From Trichomonas vaginalis G3 (taxonomy: Eukaryota > Parabasalia > Trichomonadida > Trichomonadidae): a DNA stretch of 64,000 nt. Of the stretch, positions 51,131 to 59,161 are shown piece after piece; the first letter of the stretch is position 1, and every line of letters begins with the position of its first letter. Location of the stretch: the NCBI RefSeq assembly GCF_026262505.1, contig NC_067203.1, forward strand, positions 2,914,001 through 2,978,000. Reading direction: 5' to 3'. A model generated the notes under the pieces. The model was given only the letters and a program-made list of their open reading frames with translations, was not told the DNA's origin and did no database searches. Made by a program: the position numbers and the translations under genes.

Positions 51131-51688
51131 TTAATCAAATTTAACACTTCCTTTATTTAAATCAACTATTATTTTTCCATGTTCACCTAATTGCTGATAT
51201 TGTGTGTAAAGTTCATTAATGCTCATTGGTAAATTCACTTGATAAAGCATAACGTTCAACTGTTGACGACTAAACCCACTGAAAATGAAAAGGGTTGATA
51301 GATTTGATTTAATGTTTGTGCTTAATGCTTTGAAGTATTGAACAGCCATGAAGAATGAACACTGAATGTGTCGACATTGAGTTAATAACTGATTAAAATA
51401 TGATTTCTCATTTGTTATTAGTTTTGATTTCACCGCATCATCTAGAAAAATGAGTGAATGCAAAAATTCTCTATCAAAATTTGAAATAGAAAGTGTTTCA
51501 AATAATTCATCCCGTTGTTTATCAATAATTTTATCCTCTAATCCTTGCTTCTTGATTGTATTATATAATTCTTTATACATTAAAAAGTTTTTTAAATAAT
51601 CTTCTGCTTCTTCTTGTGATAAATAAATAATTGGAGTTTTGTATGGCATTCCAAACGGGAACCGCGGTTGGTTACCATGGATTTCCGT
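51131..51688 (-). pseudogene. M3 packaging ATPase, C-terminal half
   Basis: Carries a hydrophobic strand ending in acidic residues (HSLIFLDDAV, Walker B type), LLTQCRHIQCSFFMAVQYFK and STLFIFSGFSRQQLNVMLYQ, the sensor region also seen in M1 (DFVIFQGFSRYDIEL). It has no proper start because the gene is split from its N-terminal half (53013-53357) by the insert at 51.69-53.01 kb. Confidence 0.75.
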
Positions 51689-53012
51689 CACCGGTCACAT
51701 TTTAAAGATTTTTAAAGCCTTATAAAAATATGCTTTGTAAATCATTTTTTGTAAATCGGCAAAAATTTGGTAATTTTCTTCAACTAATAAATCTGCGAAT
51801 AGCATTTATAATACAAGAACAATCTTTTAAAATGCGTTTGATTCATTTTTGTATAATTTTATATAGGCACATATATTCTTCCGGGACTTTCCGTGATTTT
51901 ACCGTAAAATCATTAGTTTACACCAATTTTTCCGTATTTTGAATAGTTTACTGCACTTTTTCCGTAAAATTGAGTTACGGGAATCCGCAAAATTTCCGGA
52001 CCTCATTTTTCATAGAATATAATAATAATATTTGATAAAAAGATATATTATTTATATTTTTGATTTTTGAATTACGGAAAAAGTGAATTGTTAACTTGAT
52101 TTTTTTATATGGTTAATTTTTCAAATGATATTATGAAGATCTAAAATATTAAAAGTAAAAAATTGAATTACGGAAAAAGTGAGGTCAAAAGTGAAATAAA
52201 TTTGCAGAACAATTTTCATTGAAATAAGACATTGAGTATCACACTTTAGTGAATCAACATCTATAAGAATGAAGTGTTTTGAAGCTGAAATAATATTGAA
52301 TAGAAATTAATTTTTTCTGAAATTTTGAATGAAATTATGGGAAATAAAAAAATTACTAAATATTGTATTCATACAAATATATTATTTTAAAGGAAAAATA
52401 GATGCTGATAGAAACGATGAAAAATTTTGAAAACTTTACAATTAATTTATGTTCGTTAACCACAGAGCTTGCAATCCAAAGCTCACGTTAGACTACAAGA
52501 GTCATGAAGTCTCATACTAAGGGATATCCAACATATATTTTAATAATCTAATGTTTGTGACAAATATTCAACATAAAATTAAGTTTTCGTTTCGTTACAA
52601 GGCATTCATACTTTGGAGATATCATATTTAATGTACAGAAAAGTTAATATTAAACAATACATGCTAAAGAATTAATAAATAAGATAATAAAATAAATTTA
52701 TACGTAATTACTTTCATTTAATATGCTTTATGCTGTATAATATTGATTAAGAGGCATTAAAAGGTTCCATAGTCTGCTTTTATAGGCAAGATTTTTGATA
52801 AAAATTTAAAATTTTGAAAAATGATGAGAAAAGGAAAAAAAAAGGTAAATGAGAGCAAGAGGAGGGAAAAAAAAGAAAAAGAAAAGAAAGGGAAGGGAAA
52901 AATAAAAGAAAGAAGGACATATAAAAATTTAGATGCGCATTCTTAATGCCGAGGCGGCTTGCCGCCGAGGCGCGATTTTTTTAGGCCTCTACGGTAACCC
53001 GGCAATGTTTTT
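51689..53012. mobile_element. 1.3-kb non-coding insert in the M3 ATPase
   Basis: Separates two halves of one ATPase gene. It is very AT-rich, without a credible gene. It has repeated TTCCGTAAAAT-type words (51890-51980) and two copies of GAATTACGGAAAAAGTGA (52069 and 52165) in opposite sense to them, a purine run at 52820-52920, and a GC hairpin GGCGGC-tt-GCCGCC (52953-52966). GGTTACC near the left edge and GGTAACC near the right edge may be remnants of inverted ends, but no duplication was confirmed. Possibly a non-autonomous DNA transposon. Confidence 0.5.
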
Positions 53013-53357
53013 TTAAATCTTGTACAGCCCTAGAATTTTGATTAAATGCTTTAAAGATTCAAATGTATCATCTGAAGGTGAACCTGAACGGTTGATATAA
53101 ATTAACACGTGTGAATAGGGTGAAGTGTTAGCAATAATGATAATTTGTTTTAATATCGTTAATGTTTTACCTTTATTTTGTTTACCAATTGCTGCAGTGA
53201 TTGAATTTAAGTAACATTCAGAATATAGAATTTTCATTAATTTTTCCTTAGATAGAGCATTTCTATTATCACTCAATGCTTCATTAATCATATCATCTAC
53301 GTATGTATTATATACTCCTGCTAATTCTTCATAGGGAGTGTATGAATTTAAATCCAT
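53013..53357 (-). pseudogene. M3 packaging ATPase, N-terminal half
   Basis: Starts MDLNSYTPYEELAGVYNTYV and contains the P-loop AAIGKQNKGKTLTIL followed by the hydrophobic strand IIIIANTSPYSHVLIYINRS. It is the first half of the ATPase whose second half is at 51131-51688. It lies 24 bp from the 3' end of the capsid gene. Confidence 0.75.
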
Positions 53358-53381
53358 TTAATCAAAAATAAATTTATAATT

Positions 53382-54701
53382 TTAAACATTTCTATTCATC
53401 AATATTTCATCATATGAACTTCTATACTGTGGTGGTGTACCTGTTGGATGATATTTCAAACCTTCATCCGGTGTCCATGTCCAATATGTAGTCCTAGTAA
53501 ACCAAACCTGAGGAGGATTTGTCACCTTTGAACAGTAAGTGTCATTTTCACCCTGAATGATTGGATAAGCTTTCACTTGTACTGTAACTTGTGAGTTGAA
53601 AGTTTCTAATCCATCAACATTATGAAGAGCGTATGAGAAATCTGAGCTGATACCTTCAGGAGTGATGCAACCTCCATTTAGTGAACGAACGTCAATATGT
53701 TGAGCTGGAATCATGAATGGATCTTCCTTACTGAATAAACGTGGTAGTGCTTTAACTGATTCTTCAATTAAACCGTATCCTGGTGTAATGCATTTATCCT
53801 CTAAAACTTCCATCTTTGTGCATGAAATAATAACGTCATCAACTGTTGCGTCAGCAGATGTAGCGGCTAAGCTTGTAATTAATTTGGTAGGAAGTCCGAT
53901 TTGTTGGAATTTGCGATCATATTTATAAACATGATTCATAATCTTTTCATAATTTTCATCAGTTATCTTTTCATAAACGTAATTTTGTAAATCAGCAACT
54001 CTTAACGGGTCAACCTGACAAAATACTAAAGTATCCCTGAAAACATAATATTTAAGAATGATATCACCAAATGATTTAGGATAATCATCGAACGCCTGAA
54101 ATGCTAACAAATCATTTACCGGAATAATCATATCAAAAGTGACATCAACTTCTTCATTTGCTTTCTTGAAAACTTCTGAAGGGTCAATATATTTACCACA
54201 TACTGAGTTATCATATTTTTGAACATTATTATATAACGAATGAACAAACTTTTTAACTTTCCTTTCTGATTTTGGTTTATATGTTGCAAATGCGAAAGAT
54301 TCACGGGCGCAATCCATCTGAAGATAACCGGCATCACCTCTTTCGGTTTCTACTTCTAATTGTTTAAAGCTTTGATTTGATGATTTGTAACCAACGAATA
54401 AACGCATGCATTTAAAAGCGGCATCGCATGTGAAAGCTTTATTTGAAACTAGAGTTGCTTTAACTTTGCGTTTAATATATGTGTCACCTAATTGGTTCAC
54501 ATCATGAGCCGGATTTGTAATTCTTAAATGAGTTTGTTTATCATCAAAATATGGAGCATCAGAGTCATAGCATGAACTTTCAAGTTCTCTATAATATCTT
54601 CTACCGTCATTCTTTGCGAATATTTCATTTATCTTTTCGAATGAATGAAACACATTTCCATTAATCGGTTTAGTGTTTGGCACCAAATAGTTAGTCGTCA
54701 T
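53382..54701 (-). CDS. M3 major capsid protein, double jelly-roll candidate
   Basis: 439 residues, slightly shorter than the M2 capsid. The block MIIPVNDLLAFQAFDDYPKS followed by FGDIILKYYVF aligns by pattern with the M2 (RIPVRRFLPLEAIRFIPAFAG) and M4 capsid blocks. It starts MTTNYLVPNTKPINGN and is beta-rich throughout with few Lys-rich tails. It lies next to the ATPase as is common in Mavericks. The capsid call rests on the shared block, length and context. Confidence 0.7.
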   Translation of the reverse strand: MTTNYLVPNTKPINGNVFHSFEKINEIFAKNDGRRYYRELESSCYDSDAPYFDDKQTHLRITNPAHDVNQLGDTYIKRKVKATLVSNKAFTCDAAFKCMRLFVGYKSSNQSFKQLEVETERGDAGYLQMDCARESFAFATYKPKSERKVKKFVHSLYNNVQKYDNSVCGKYIDPSEVFKKANEEVDVTFDMIIPVNDLLAFQAFDDYPKSFGDIILKYYVFRDTLVFCQVDPLRVADLQNYVYEKITDENYEKIMNHVYKYDRKFQQIGLPTKLITSLAATSADATVDDVIISCTKMEVLEDKCITPGYGLIEESVKALPRLFSKEDPFMIPAQHIDVRSLNGGCITPEGISSDFSYALHNVDGLETFNSQVTVQVKAYPIIQGENDTYCSKVTNPPQVWFTRTTYWTWTPDEGLKYHPTGTPPQYRSSYDEILMNRNV

Positions 54702-54769
54702 TTATTAATAAATAAAAAATCAAAATTAAAAGATGAAAATGAATTTTTAATTTAATGAAATAATCAACT

Positions 54770-54985
54770 ATGGCTGCAGGTATATTTAAGAAACTGTGGG
54801 ATAGAGTAAAAAAGAGGAGCGAGTAAAGTTTGGGAAACATTGAAGAAGGGGGCAAATTGGATATTTAAGAATAAAGAAGCAATTAGTGACGTTGCTGAAT
54901 CAATAACACCAAAAGCTGCCCCAATAAGAGAAGTTTTAAATAAAGGAGAAAAAGTTTATCAAAGACTTCAACCGATACTAAGATA
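54770..54985 (+). pseudogene. Amphipathic pVI-like small protein, broken
   Basis: Begins MAAGIFKKLWDRVKK, very like the start of the inverted neighbour at 55283. The rest encodes a helical, Lys-rich stretch (ISDVAESITPKAAPI). Membrane-active small capsid proteins of this style occur in adenoviruses and Polintons. About one break is seen. Confidence 0.5.
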
Positions 54986-54997
54986 AAAATAATTTTA

Positions 54998-55010
54998 AGC
55001 CGCTAAGCGG
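54998..55010. terminator. GCCGC-taa-GCGGC hairpin between convergent genes
   Basis: Perfect 5-bp stem with triloop, placed between the 3' ends of the two small convergent genes, as at 5441-5476 in M1. Confidence 0.4.
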
Positions 55011-55046
55011 CGAGATGATCCATAAGATCTCATATTTATTTTTCCA

Positions 55047-55283
55047 CTATCTACCTCCTATTTTATTAAGTATTCCTTCAGCAATTCCACCAACTGCGTT
55101 ACCTGCTTGTGCTCCCATCGCCGGATTACCTGCTTTAGTACCTAATACTCCACCTATGATAGTTCCTGCCGTTTTCGCTACTGGTGCCAAAAAGTTTGCA
55201 ACGGGTTTAATAATCTTTTTATGAACCCAACCCGCAGCTTTCTTAATTCCATCCCATAATTTTTTAAAGAATCCTGCCGCCAT
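55047..55283 (-). CDS. Amphipathic pVI-like small protein, 78 residues
   Basis: MAAGFFKKLWDGIKKAAGWV forms a strong amphipathic helix, followed by KPVANFLAPVAKTAGTIIGG and an Ala/Gly-rich hydrophobic segment (AGNAVGGIAEGILNKIGGR). This pattern resembles membrane-disrupting capsid proteins such as adenovirus pVI or viral lytic peptides; the role would be membrane penetration. Convergent with the broken homologue at 54770, an inverted duplicate. Confidence 0.6.
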   Translation of the reverse strand: MAAGFFKKLWDGIKKAAGWVHKKIIKPVANFLAPVAKTAGTIIGGVLGTKAGNPAMGAQAGNAVGGIAEGILNKIGGR

Positions 55284-55349
55284 TTCTGATTTAATATTAA
55301 TTAAAAAATATATTTCATCACTTATATTCTAATTTTTATTTAATGATAA

Positions 55350-55718
55350 ATGAAACCGATTTTAAAAATAAATGAAACAGAGGAGGAAGAAATAAATGAA
55401 AGTGAAAATGTTCAACAAAAAATAAACGTTGTTAAACCAATTACTGAAATAAAAATTTTTTCATCTGTTGAAGAATTTAATGACTATTATGCTAATAATA
55501 AAAAAATATTTGAAGAATTGACAACATGTAAATTGAATAAAATGTTTAAAGTTGATGGATTCAAAATTTCAAAAATAAAAGGAGTGGTTAGTTTGAAATC
55601 TATTCCTCAATCAAGAATCACCTCATTAATGAAAATTAATGATTTAACAAAAAGAATAGAAGAGATTGAAGAAAGAATGAATCAAATAATTGATTTCATA
55701 AATTCAAATAATCATTAG
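55350..55718 (+). CDS. Hypothetical M3 protein, 122 residues, coiled coil
   Basis: Acidic N-terminus (NETEEEEINESENVQQKINV), a small globular middle (IFSSVEEFNDYYANNKKIFE) and a C-terminal coiled coil (LTKRIEEIEERMNQIIDFI). Ends 4 bp from the convergent 155-residue gene. Unknown; possibly a scaffold. Confidence 0.5.
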   Translation: MKPILKINETEEEEINESENVQQKINVVKPITEIKIFSSVEEFNDYYANNKKIFEELTTCKLNKMFKVDGFKISKIKGVVSLKSIPQSRITSLMKINDLTKRIEEIEERMNQIIDFINSNNH

Positions 55719-55722
55719 TTTC

Positions 55723-56190
55723 TTAAAGTTCAATGTTGAACTCATCAAATTCTTCTTCATCATTACCATTACCTTTAGCGAGTTTATTTACTCTTTCAAC
55801 TTTATCTTTTGATAGTCTTTCGTTTAATTTTTTCTGAAGTTTTTCGTTACCAAGTTCTAAAATTTTACATGGATGATATTTAAACCCGTTAAATTCTTTT
55901 TCCTCAGTTTTAATCATTAATCTACAAAGAACTTTAGTGAGGTGGTTTTGTTGTTTAAACCATTTATCCTTAATATTTGTTATAAATTCAATATCCGGAA
56001 TTAATTCCCAAATTTTTGAATTTTCGATTAATTTACCATCAAATGCAAAAGCAATAGGTTTAATATTAAACTTACCAAATAAACTTTGTACGCAATCATC
56101 AAAATAAACGTCTACTTGTTTAACCTGGGTGAGAATTGGTGAAAGTTTATCCATTAATTGATTCACAGTCACGAATTTTGATTCACTCAT
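55723..56190 (-). CDS. Hypothetical M3 protein, 155 residues
   Basis: Starts MSESKFVTVNQLMDKLSPIL. The N-terminal helix is followed by DVYFDDCVQSLFGKFNIKPI, a basic C-terminal region (KLQKKLNERLSKDKVERVNK) and an acidic end (NDEEEFDEFNIEL). Unknown. Its start is 18 bp from the A-run that borders M4. Confidence 0.5.
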   Translation of the reverse strand: MSESKFVTVNQLMDKLSPILTQVKQVDVYFDDCVQSLFGKFNIKPIAFAFDGKLIENSKIWELIPDIEFITNIKDKWFKQQNHLTKVLCRLMIKTEEKEFNGFKYHPCKILELGNEKLQKKLNERLSKDKVERVNKLAKGNGNDEEEFDEFNIEL

Positions 56191-56208
56191 TTCTTAAAAA
56201 AAAAAAAA

Positions 56209-56253
56209 AGTAGTGGGGCTTCCAGGCGCGTTGCGCCTCTAGCCCCTAAGAAA
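56209..56253. repeat. Putative M4 left end with nested hairpin
   Basis: AGTAGT, then outer stem GGGGCT/AGCCCC (56215-56246) and inner stem AGGCGC-gtt-GCGCCT (56224-56238). The architecture matches the M1, M2 and N ends (terminal AGT..AGT, then hairpin with a GC core). Preceded by a run of A, so any duplication is hard to see. Confidence 0.5.
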
Positions 56254-56332
56254 CTAGAGGAGGAATGATACAAAGACCAGATGAAAAAAATAAAAATATT
56301 ATAATAAAATTAAATTTTTAGTCTTAAATTGT

Positions 56333-56715
56333 TTTTTTTATTCGGTATATTCTGAATCTTGAATGTCTTGGAAATTTTCTTCTTCTTCGCTCTCTGAGGT
56401 GAGGATTTCTTCGACTTCTTCTTCTTCGCTCTCTGAGGTGAGGATTTCTTCGACTTCTTCTTCGCCATTGGGAGCAACAAATCCTGCGATGAAAACTTTG
56501 TATATACCTTCTTGAGGAGTCTCTATGATGAAAGTCGTATTGTTGAGGAAATGGAACTCGACATCTTGAACAAATTGGCAACTGCTGTGTGTGAATTTTG
56601 CAATTGTGAGAGGCTTTCCTTTATAGCCCTTGGGAAAGCTTGAGATAGTTACTGTTCCTCCATATGGAACTCTGGCAGGAATATCTAAAGCAACAGTTGT
56701 TATAACGTGGAAATT
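56333..56715 (-). pseudogene. Acidic-tailed coding stretch after the 282-residue gene
   Basis: Same-strand open stretch encoding a beta-rich segment (VPYGGTVTISSFPKGYKGKP, FIIETPQEGIYKVFIAGFV) followed by two copies of an acidic repeat (EEVEEILTSESEEEE). It directly follows the 282-residue gene in another frame and was probably part of the same locus, which looks broken about once. Function unknown. Confidence 0.45.
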
Positions 56716-56717
56716 GT

Positions 56718-57566
56718 CTAGAATTGAGGCATAGGTTCAATGCAGTATAGTCGTTTTGACTGGTTGTCTTTTGTGTAGAAATATAAATAGAATGACCTTT
56801 CACCATGTTCATTCAATTCTTCCAAATAATTGTATGAATTTGGATATAAACGGACAAATTCAGCAATTTTAACTTCTTGTAAATGCTTCTGCAAGTTCTT
56901 TGGAAACAAGTGAATGAACTGGTCAATAGCTTGCAACGCTATGAGATTGGCAGTAACGGGTAAATATGAAGCAAACATGTCAACAAGTACGCCAGGGTCT
57001 TTGATTTCGTTTTCAAGAGGCTGAATGGCATCCATGACAGCTTGAAACATCTCGTTATAATCTCGATTGTCTTCTGAACCCCACTGTTCATTTAACTTAT
57101 CTAACAATTCTAACCTTTTCTTTGCGTATTTTCTACGAACTTTCTCTGAAAGAGGAGTGTCGCTATCTTGTGTGTCTTGAATTTGAGACTTAAATTGTTT
57201 GCTAAAGGCGAGATATCGTGTTTGCGACCTAGTGGTCATTGCAGAATGTGTTTCTGTATGTTCGATTGGATGTGTTTCTGTATTTTCGGGTGGTTGTGTT
57301 TCTGTATGTTCGATTGGAGTCTGATTGGTATGAACTTCTTCTGAAAATGCTTCTGTTCCGATAGTTGTTGTTGCCTGACCTGTTGGCTGAGCTGTTTCTT
57401 TGTGCAAATGCATATTGTCCAACAATTTGTCTTGAATTGTATGAGGAAGTTGCTTTGGTATTATAGGAGGTCGTAAGGGTTTTGAGAATGGTGAGACATA
57501 AGTTGTAGGAACTTTAACTGCAGAGGTAGTCGACGAATTGTTTGCGACACTTTTTCTTCCTTCCAT
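56718..57566 (-). CDS. Hypothetical M4 protein, 282 residues
   Basis: N-terminal ~110 residues are low complexity, with a Thr/Glu/His repeat region (IEHTETQPPENTETHPIEHT) that looks like a disordered stalk. From about residue 135 it is helical (KVRRKYAKKRLELLDKLNEQ, ALQAIDQFIHLFPKNLQKHL). The end is YLYFYTKDNQSKRLYCIEP. Divergent from the coiled-coil gene across a 470-bp intergenic region with AACGGT repeats. Not recognised; a virion or early regulatory protein is possible. Confidence 0.5.
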   Translation of the reverse strand: MEGRKSVANNSSTTSAVKVPTTYVSPFSKPLRPPIIPKQLPHTIQDKLLDNMHLHKETAQPTGQATTTIGTEAFSEEVHTNQTPIEHTETQPPENTETHPIEHTETHSAMTTRSQTRYLAFSKQFKSQIQDTQDSDTPLSEKVRRKYAKKRLELLDKLNEQWGSEDNRDYNEMFQAVMDAIQPLENEIKDPGVLVDMFASYLPVTANLIALQAIDQFIHLFPKNLQKHLQEVKIAEFVRLYPNSYNYLEELNEHGERSFYLYFYTKDNQSKRLYCIEPMPQF

Positions 57567-58036
57567 TATGAAAAATAAACTGTTTTTTTCGGACTACTCA
57601 TAGAAAAGTTTAAAATAAACCGTTTTCGTCAACGGTAACCCCCTCTATTTTTTTATTTTATTAATAGTTACCGTTGGCAAACCGTTCCATCTCAAATATT
57701 GAATGAACTATAAACGTTTTTTGTTTTCTATATATACTTTTTTGTCCAACGGTAAAACTTTTTACACAACGGTTTTTGAGAGTCGTCGCCGTTGACTTTT
57801 TTGTAGAGCACTCAAAATAGTATAACTTTGTCCGGACAAGTAAGGGTCTATCGTCGCTACAGGAAAAGTTACAGGCGTTCCAAGGAAGTATACTTTGAGA
57901 AGCCTTTTCCCCTTATAGAATGAGATAGGACGGTTATTTTACAAAACTGACAACACTTTGACCGAGTAGTTTTTTGTGCTGAACAAAAAGTGTCATATAA
58001 ACATCTGTCAAAAACCGCTTTTTAACTTCACTTAAA
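57567..58036. promoter_or_regulatory. Intergenic region with AACGGT (Myb-like) cluster
   Basis: Gene-free 470 bp between divergent genes. Perfect AACGGT/ACCGTT hexamers occur at 57619, 57631, 57670, 57681, 57748 and 57768, six in about 155 bp, with near matches at 57788 and 57930. AACGG is the core of classical Myb sites, and trichomonads have many Myb regulators. TTCACTTAAAATG at the coiled-coil gene start resembles a trichomonad initiator (TCAYTW) placed just before the ATG. Confidence 0.55.
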
Positions 58037-59161
58037 ATGCCACGTAAGCTACGTAAGAATATACGTAAGAGGAAGGGAGCATTGAAACATCCAATAGTAA
58101 AACTGACACCACAACAACAGTTGCAACAACAAATGATGAATGACCCCACTATGTTGCAACAAATGTCAAGCAACCCTATGCTTTTAAACCGAGTTATTGG
58201 TGCACAGAGTGGAGGTTTAAGAGCGGCACTTTTAGCGAAAATGGCAGGCTATGGTGGAGCTGCAGACGGAACAGCTTATAACCCTCAAAGTCAAATGAAT
58301 TTGAGTTCACTCAAAAATCAAATAACAGATGTCAAAAAGTCAAACATAGACATACAGAAACAAATAAGTGAAAACGAAAAGAAACTAGAATATGACAGAC
58401 ACACAAAGAAACTCAATGAGTTAAACGTAGAGAAAAAGAAGAAAGAAGAACAACTGAAAGAACTAAGTACAGAGGAATATGCGAAAAAAGTGTCAGAAAA
58501 AGCAGCAGAAGTAGCAAAAATGGAACAAGATGTTATAAATTTGAAAAACCATACTACTCAATATAAAGTACTGAAAGATGAAGAGATAAAACAAAAAGCC
58601 CTGAAGACATATATGGATAGCGATGAGTATAAAAAAGAAGTTGAAGCAAATGTAAAGGCAGAAAAACTTTTACAGTTGCAAAACCAAACCGTACAGTATG
58701 AAAACTTAGCACAAGAAAGTAAAAATAACGACGCAGCCATGCAAAAGGCAATGAAAAGCGCAGAATATATAAAAGCTAATAATGACTGGTTAGATGCCCA
58801 AGCCAACGCTAAAGCAGCCCAACTTATAGGGTCAATAAGGACAAAAATACAAGCGGATGAAGACAGTTCAAATGAAGCTTTAATGAATGCTGACTTTAAG
58901 AACGCCTTCGAAGCTCTTCATAGTAAGGTGAAACTAGTGAACGACTTCTCATCTGGAAAGAAACTGAAGTCTGAAGGTTTCGACAAAGAGTTAAGAGAAG
59001 TAGCACAAAATATGACGAAAATAACAGATGCAGCAACGAGACAGGCAGTTCAAAGTGCCTATGACGCCGTTAGAGCAACTGTTGTGGAAAGTCAAGAAAA
59101 AGAGTTACAACAGACCAAAACAGACCTAGTAAATGCTTTCTTAAAACGAAAAGTCAGGTAG
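58037..59161 (+). CDS. Coiled-coil basic protein, 374 residues, M4
   Basis: Starts with a very basic arm (MPRKLRKNIRKRKGALKHPI), then Gln-rich QQQLQQQMMNDPTMLQQMSS, a Gly/Ala patch (GGLRAALLAKMAGYGGAADG) and a long coiled coil from about residue 95 to 340 (KKLNELNVEKKKKEEQLKEL). The arm suggests nucleic acid or capsid-shell contact and the coil suggests scaffolding. It is read into the capsid coding region on the same strand and may be part of one large structural unit. Initiator-like TCACTT precedes the ATG. Confidence 0.6.
   Translation: MPRKLRKNIRKRKGALKHPIVKLTPQQQLQQQMMNDPTMLQQMSSNPMLLNRVIGAQSGGLRAALLAKMAGYGGAADGTAYNPQSQMNLSSLKNQITDVKKSNIDIQKQISENEKKLEYDRHTKKLNELNVEKKKKEEQLKELSTEEYAKKVSEKAAEVAKMEQDVINLKNHTTQYKVLKDEEIKQKALKTYMDSDEYKKEVEANVKAEKLLQLQNQTVQYENLAQESKNNDAAMQKAMKSAEYIKANNDWLDAQANAKAAQLIGSIRTKIQADEDSSNEALMNADFKNAFEALHSKVKLVNDFSSGKKLKSEGFDKELREVAQNMTKITDAATRQAVQSAYDAVRATVVESQEKELQQTKTDLVNAFLKRKVR

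Larger units (their letters stand above)
50013..56208. mobile_element. M3: Maverick of a second lineage, partial
   Basis: Capsid, packaging ATPase, two amphipathic small proteins and several unknown genes. The capsid shares only the most conserved block with M2, so M3 belongs to another lineage. It is cut on the left by M2, its ATPase gene is split by a 1.3-kb insert, and it borders M4 at a hairpin-bearing end at 56209. No integrase or polymerase is visible. A few breaks are seen. Confidence 0.7.

Noticed and set aside
52800-53012. Right edge of the M3 insert as a Maverick end
   Set aside because: It has a GC hairpin but lacks the AGT..AGT terminus and the expected gene order.
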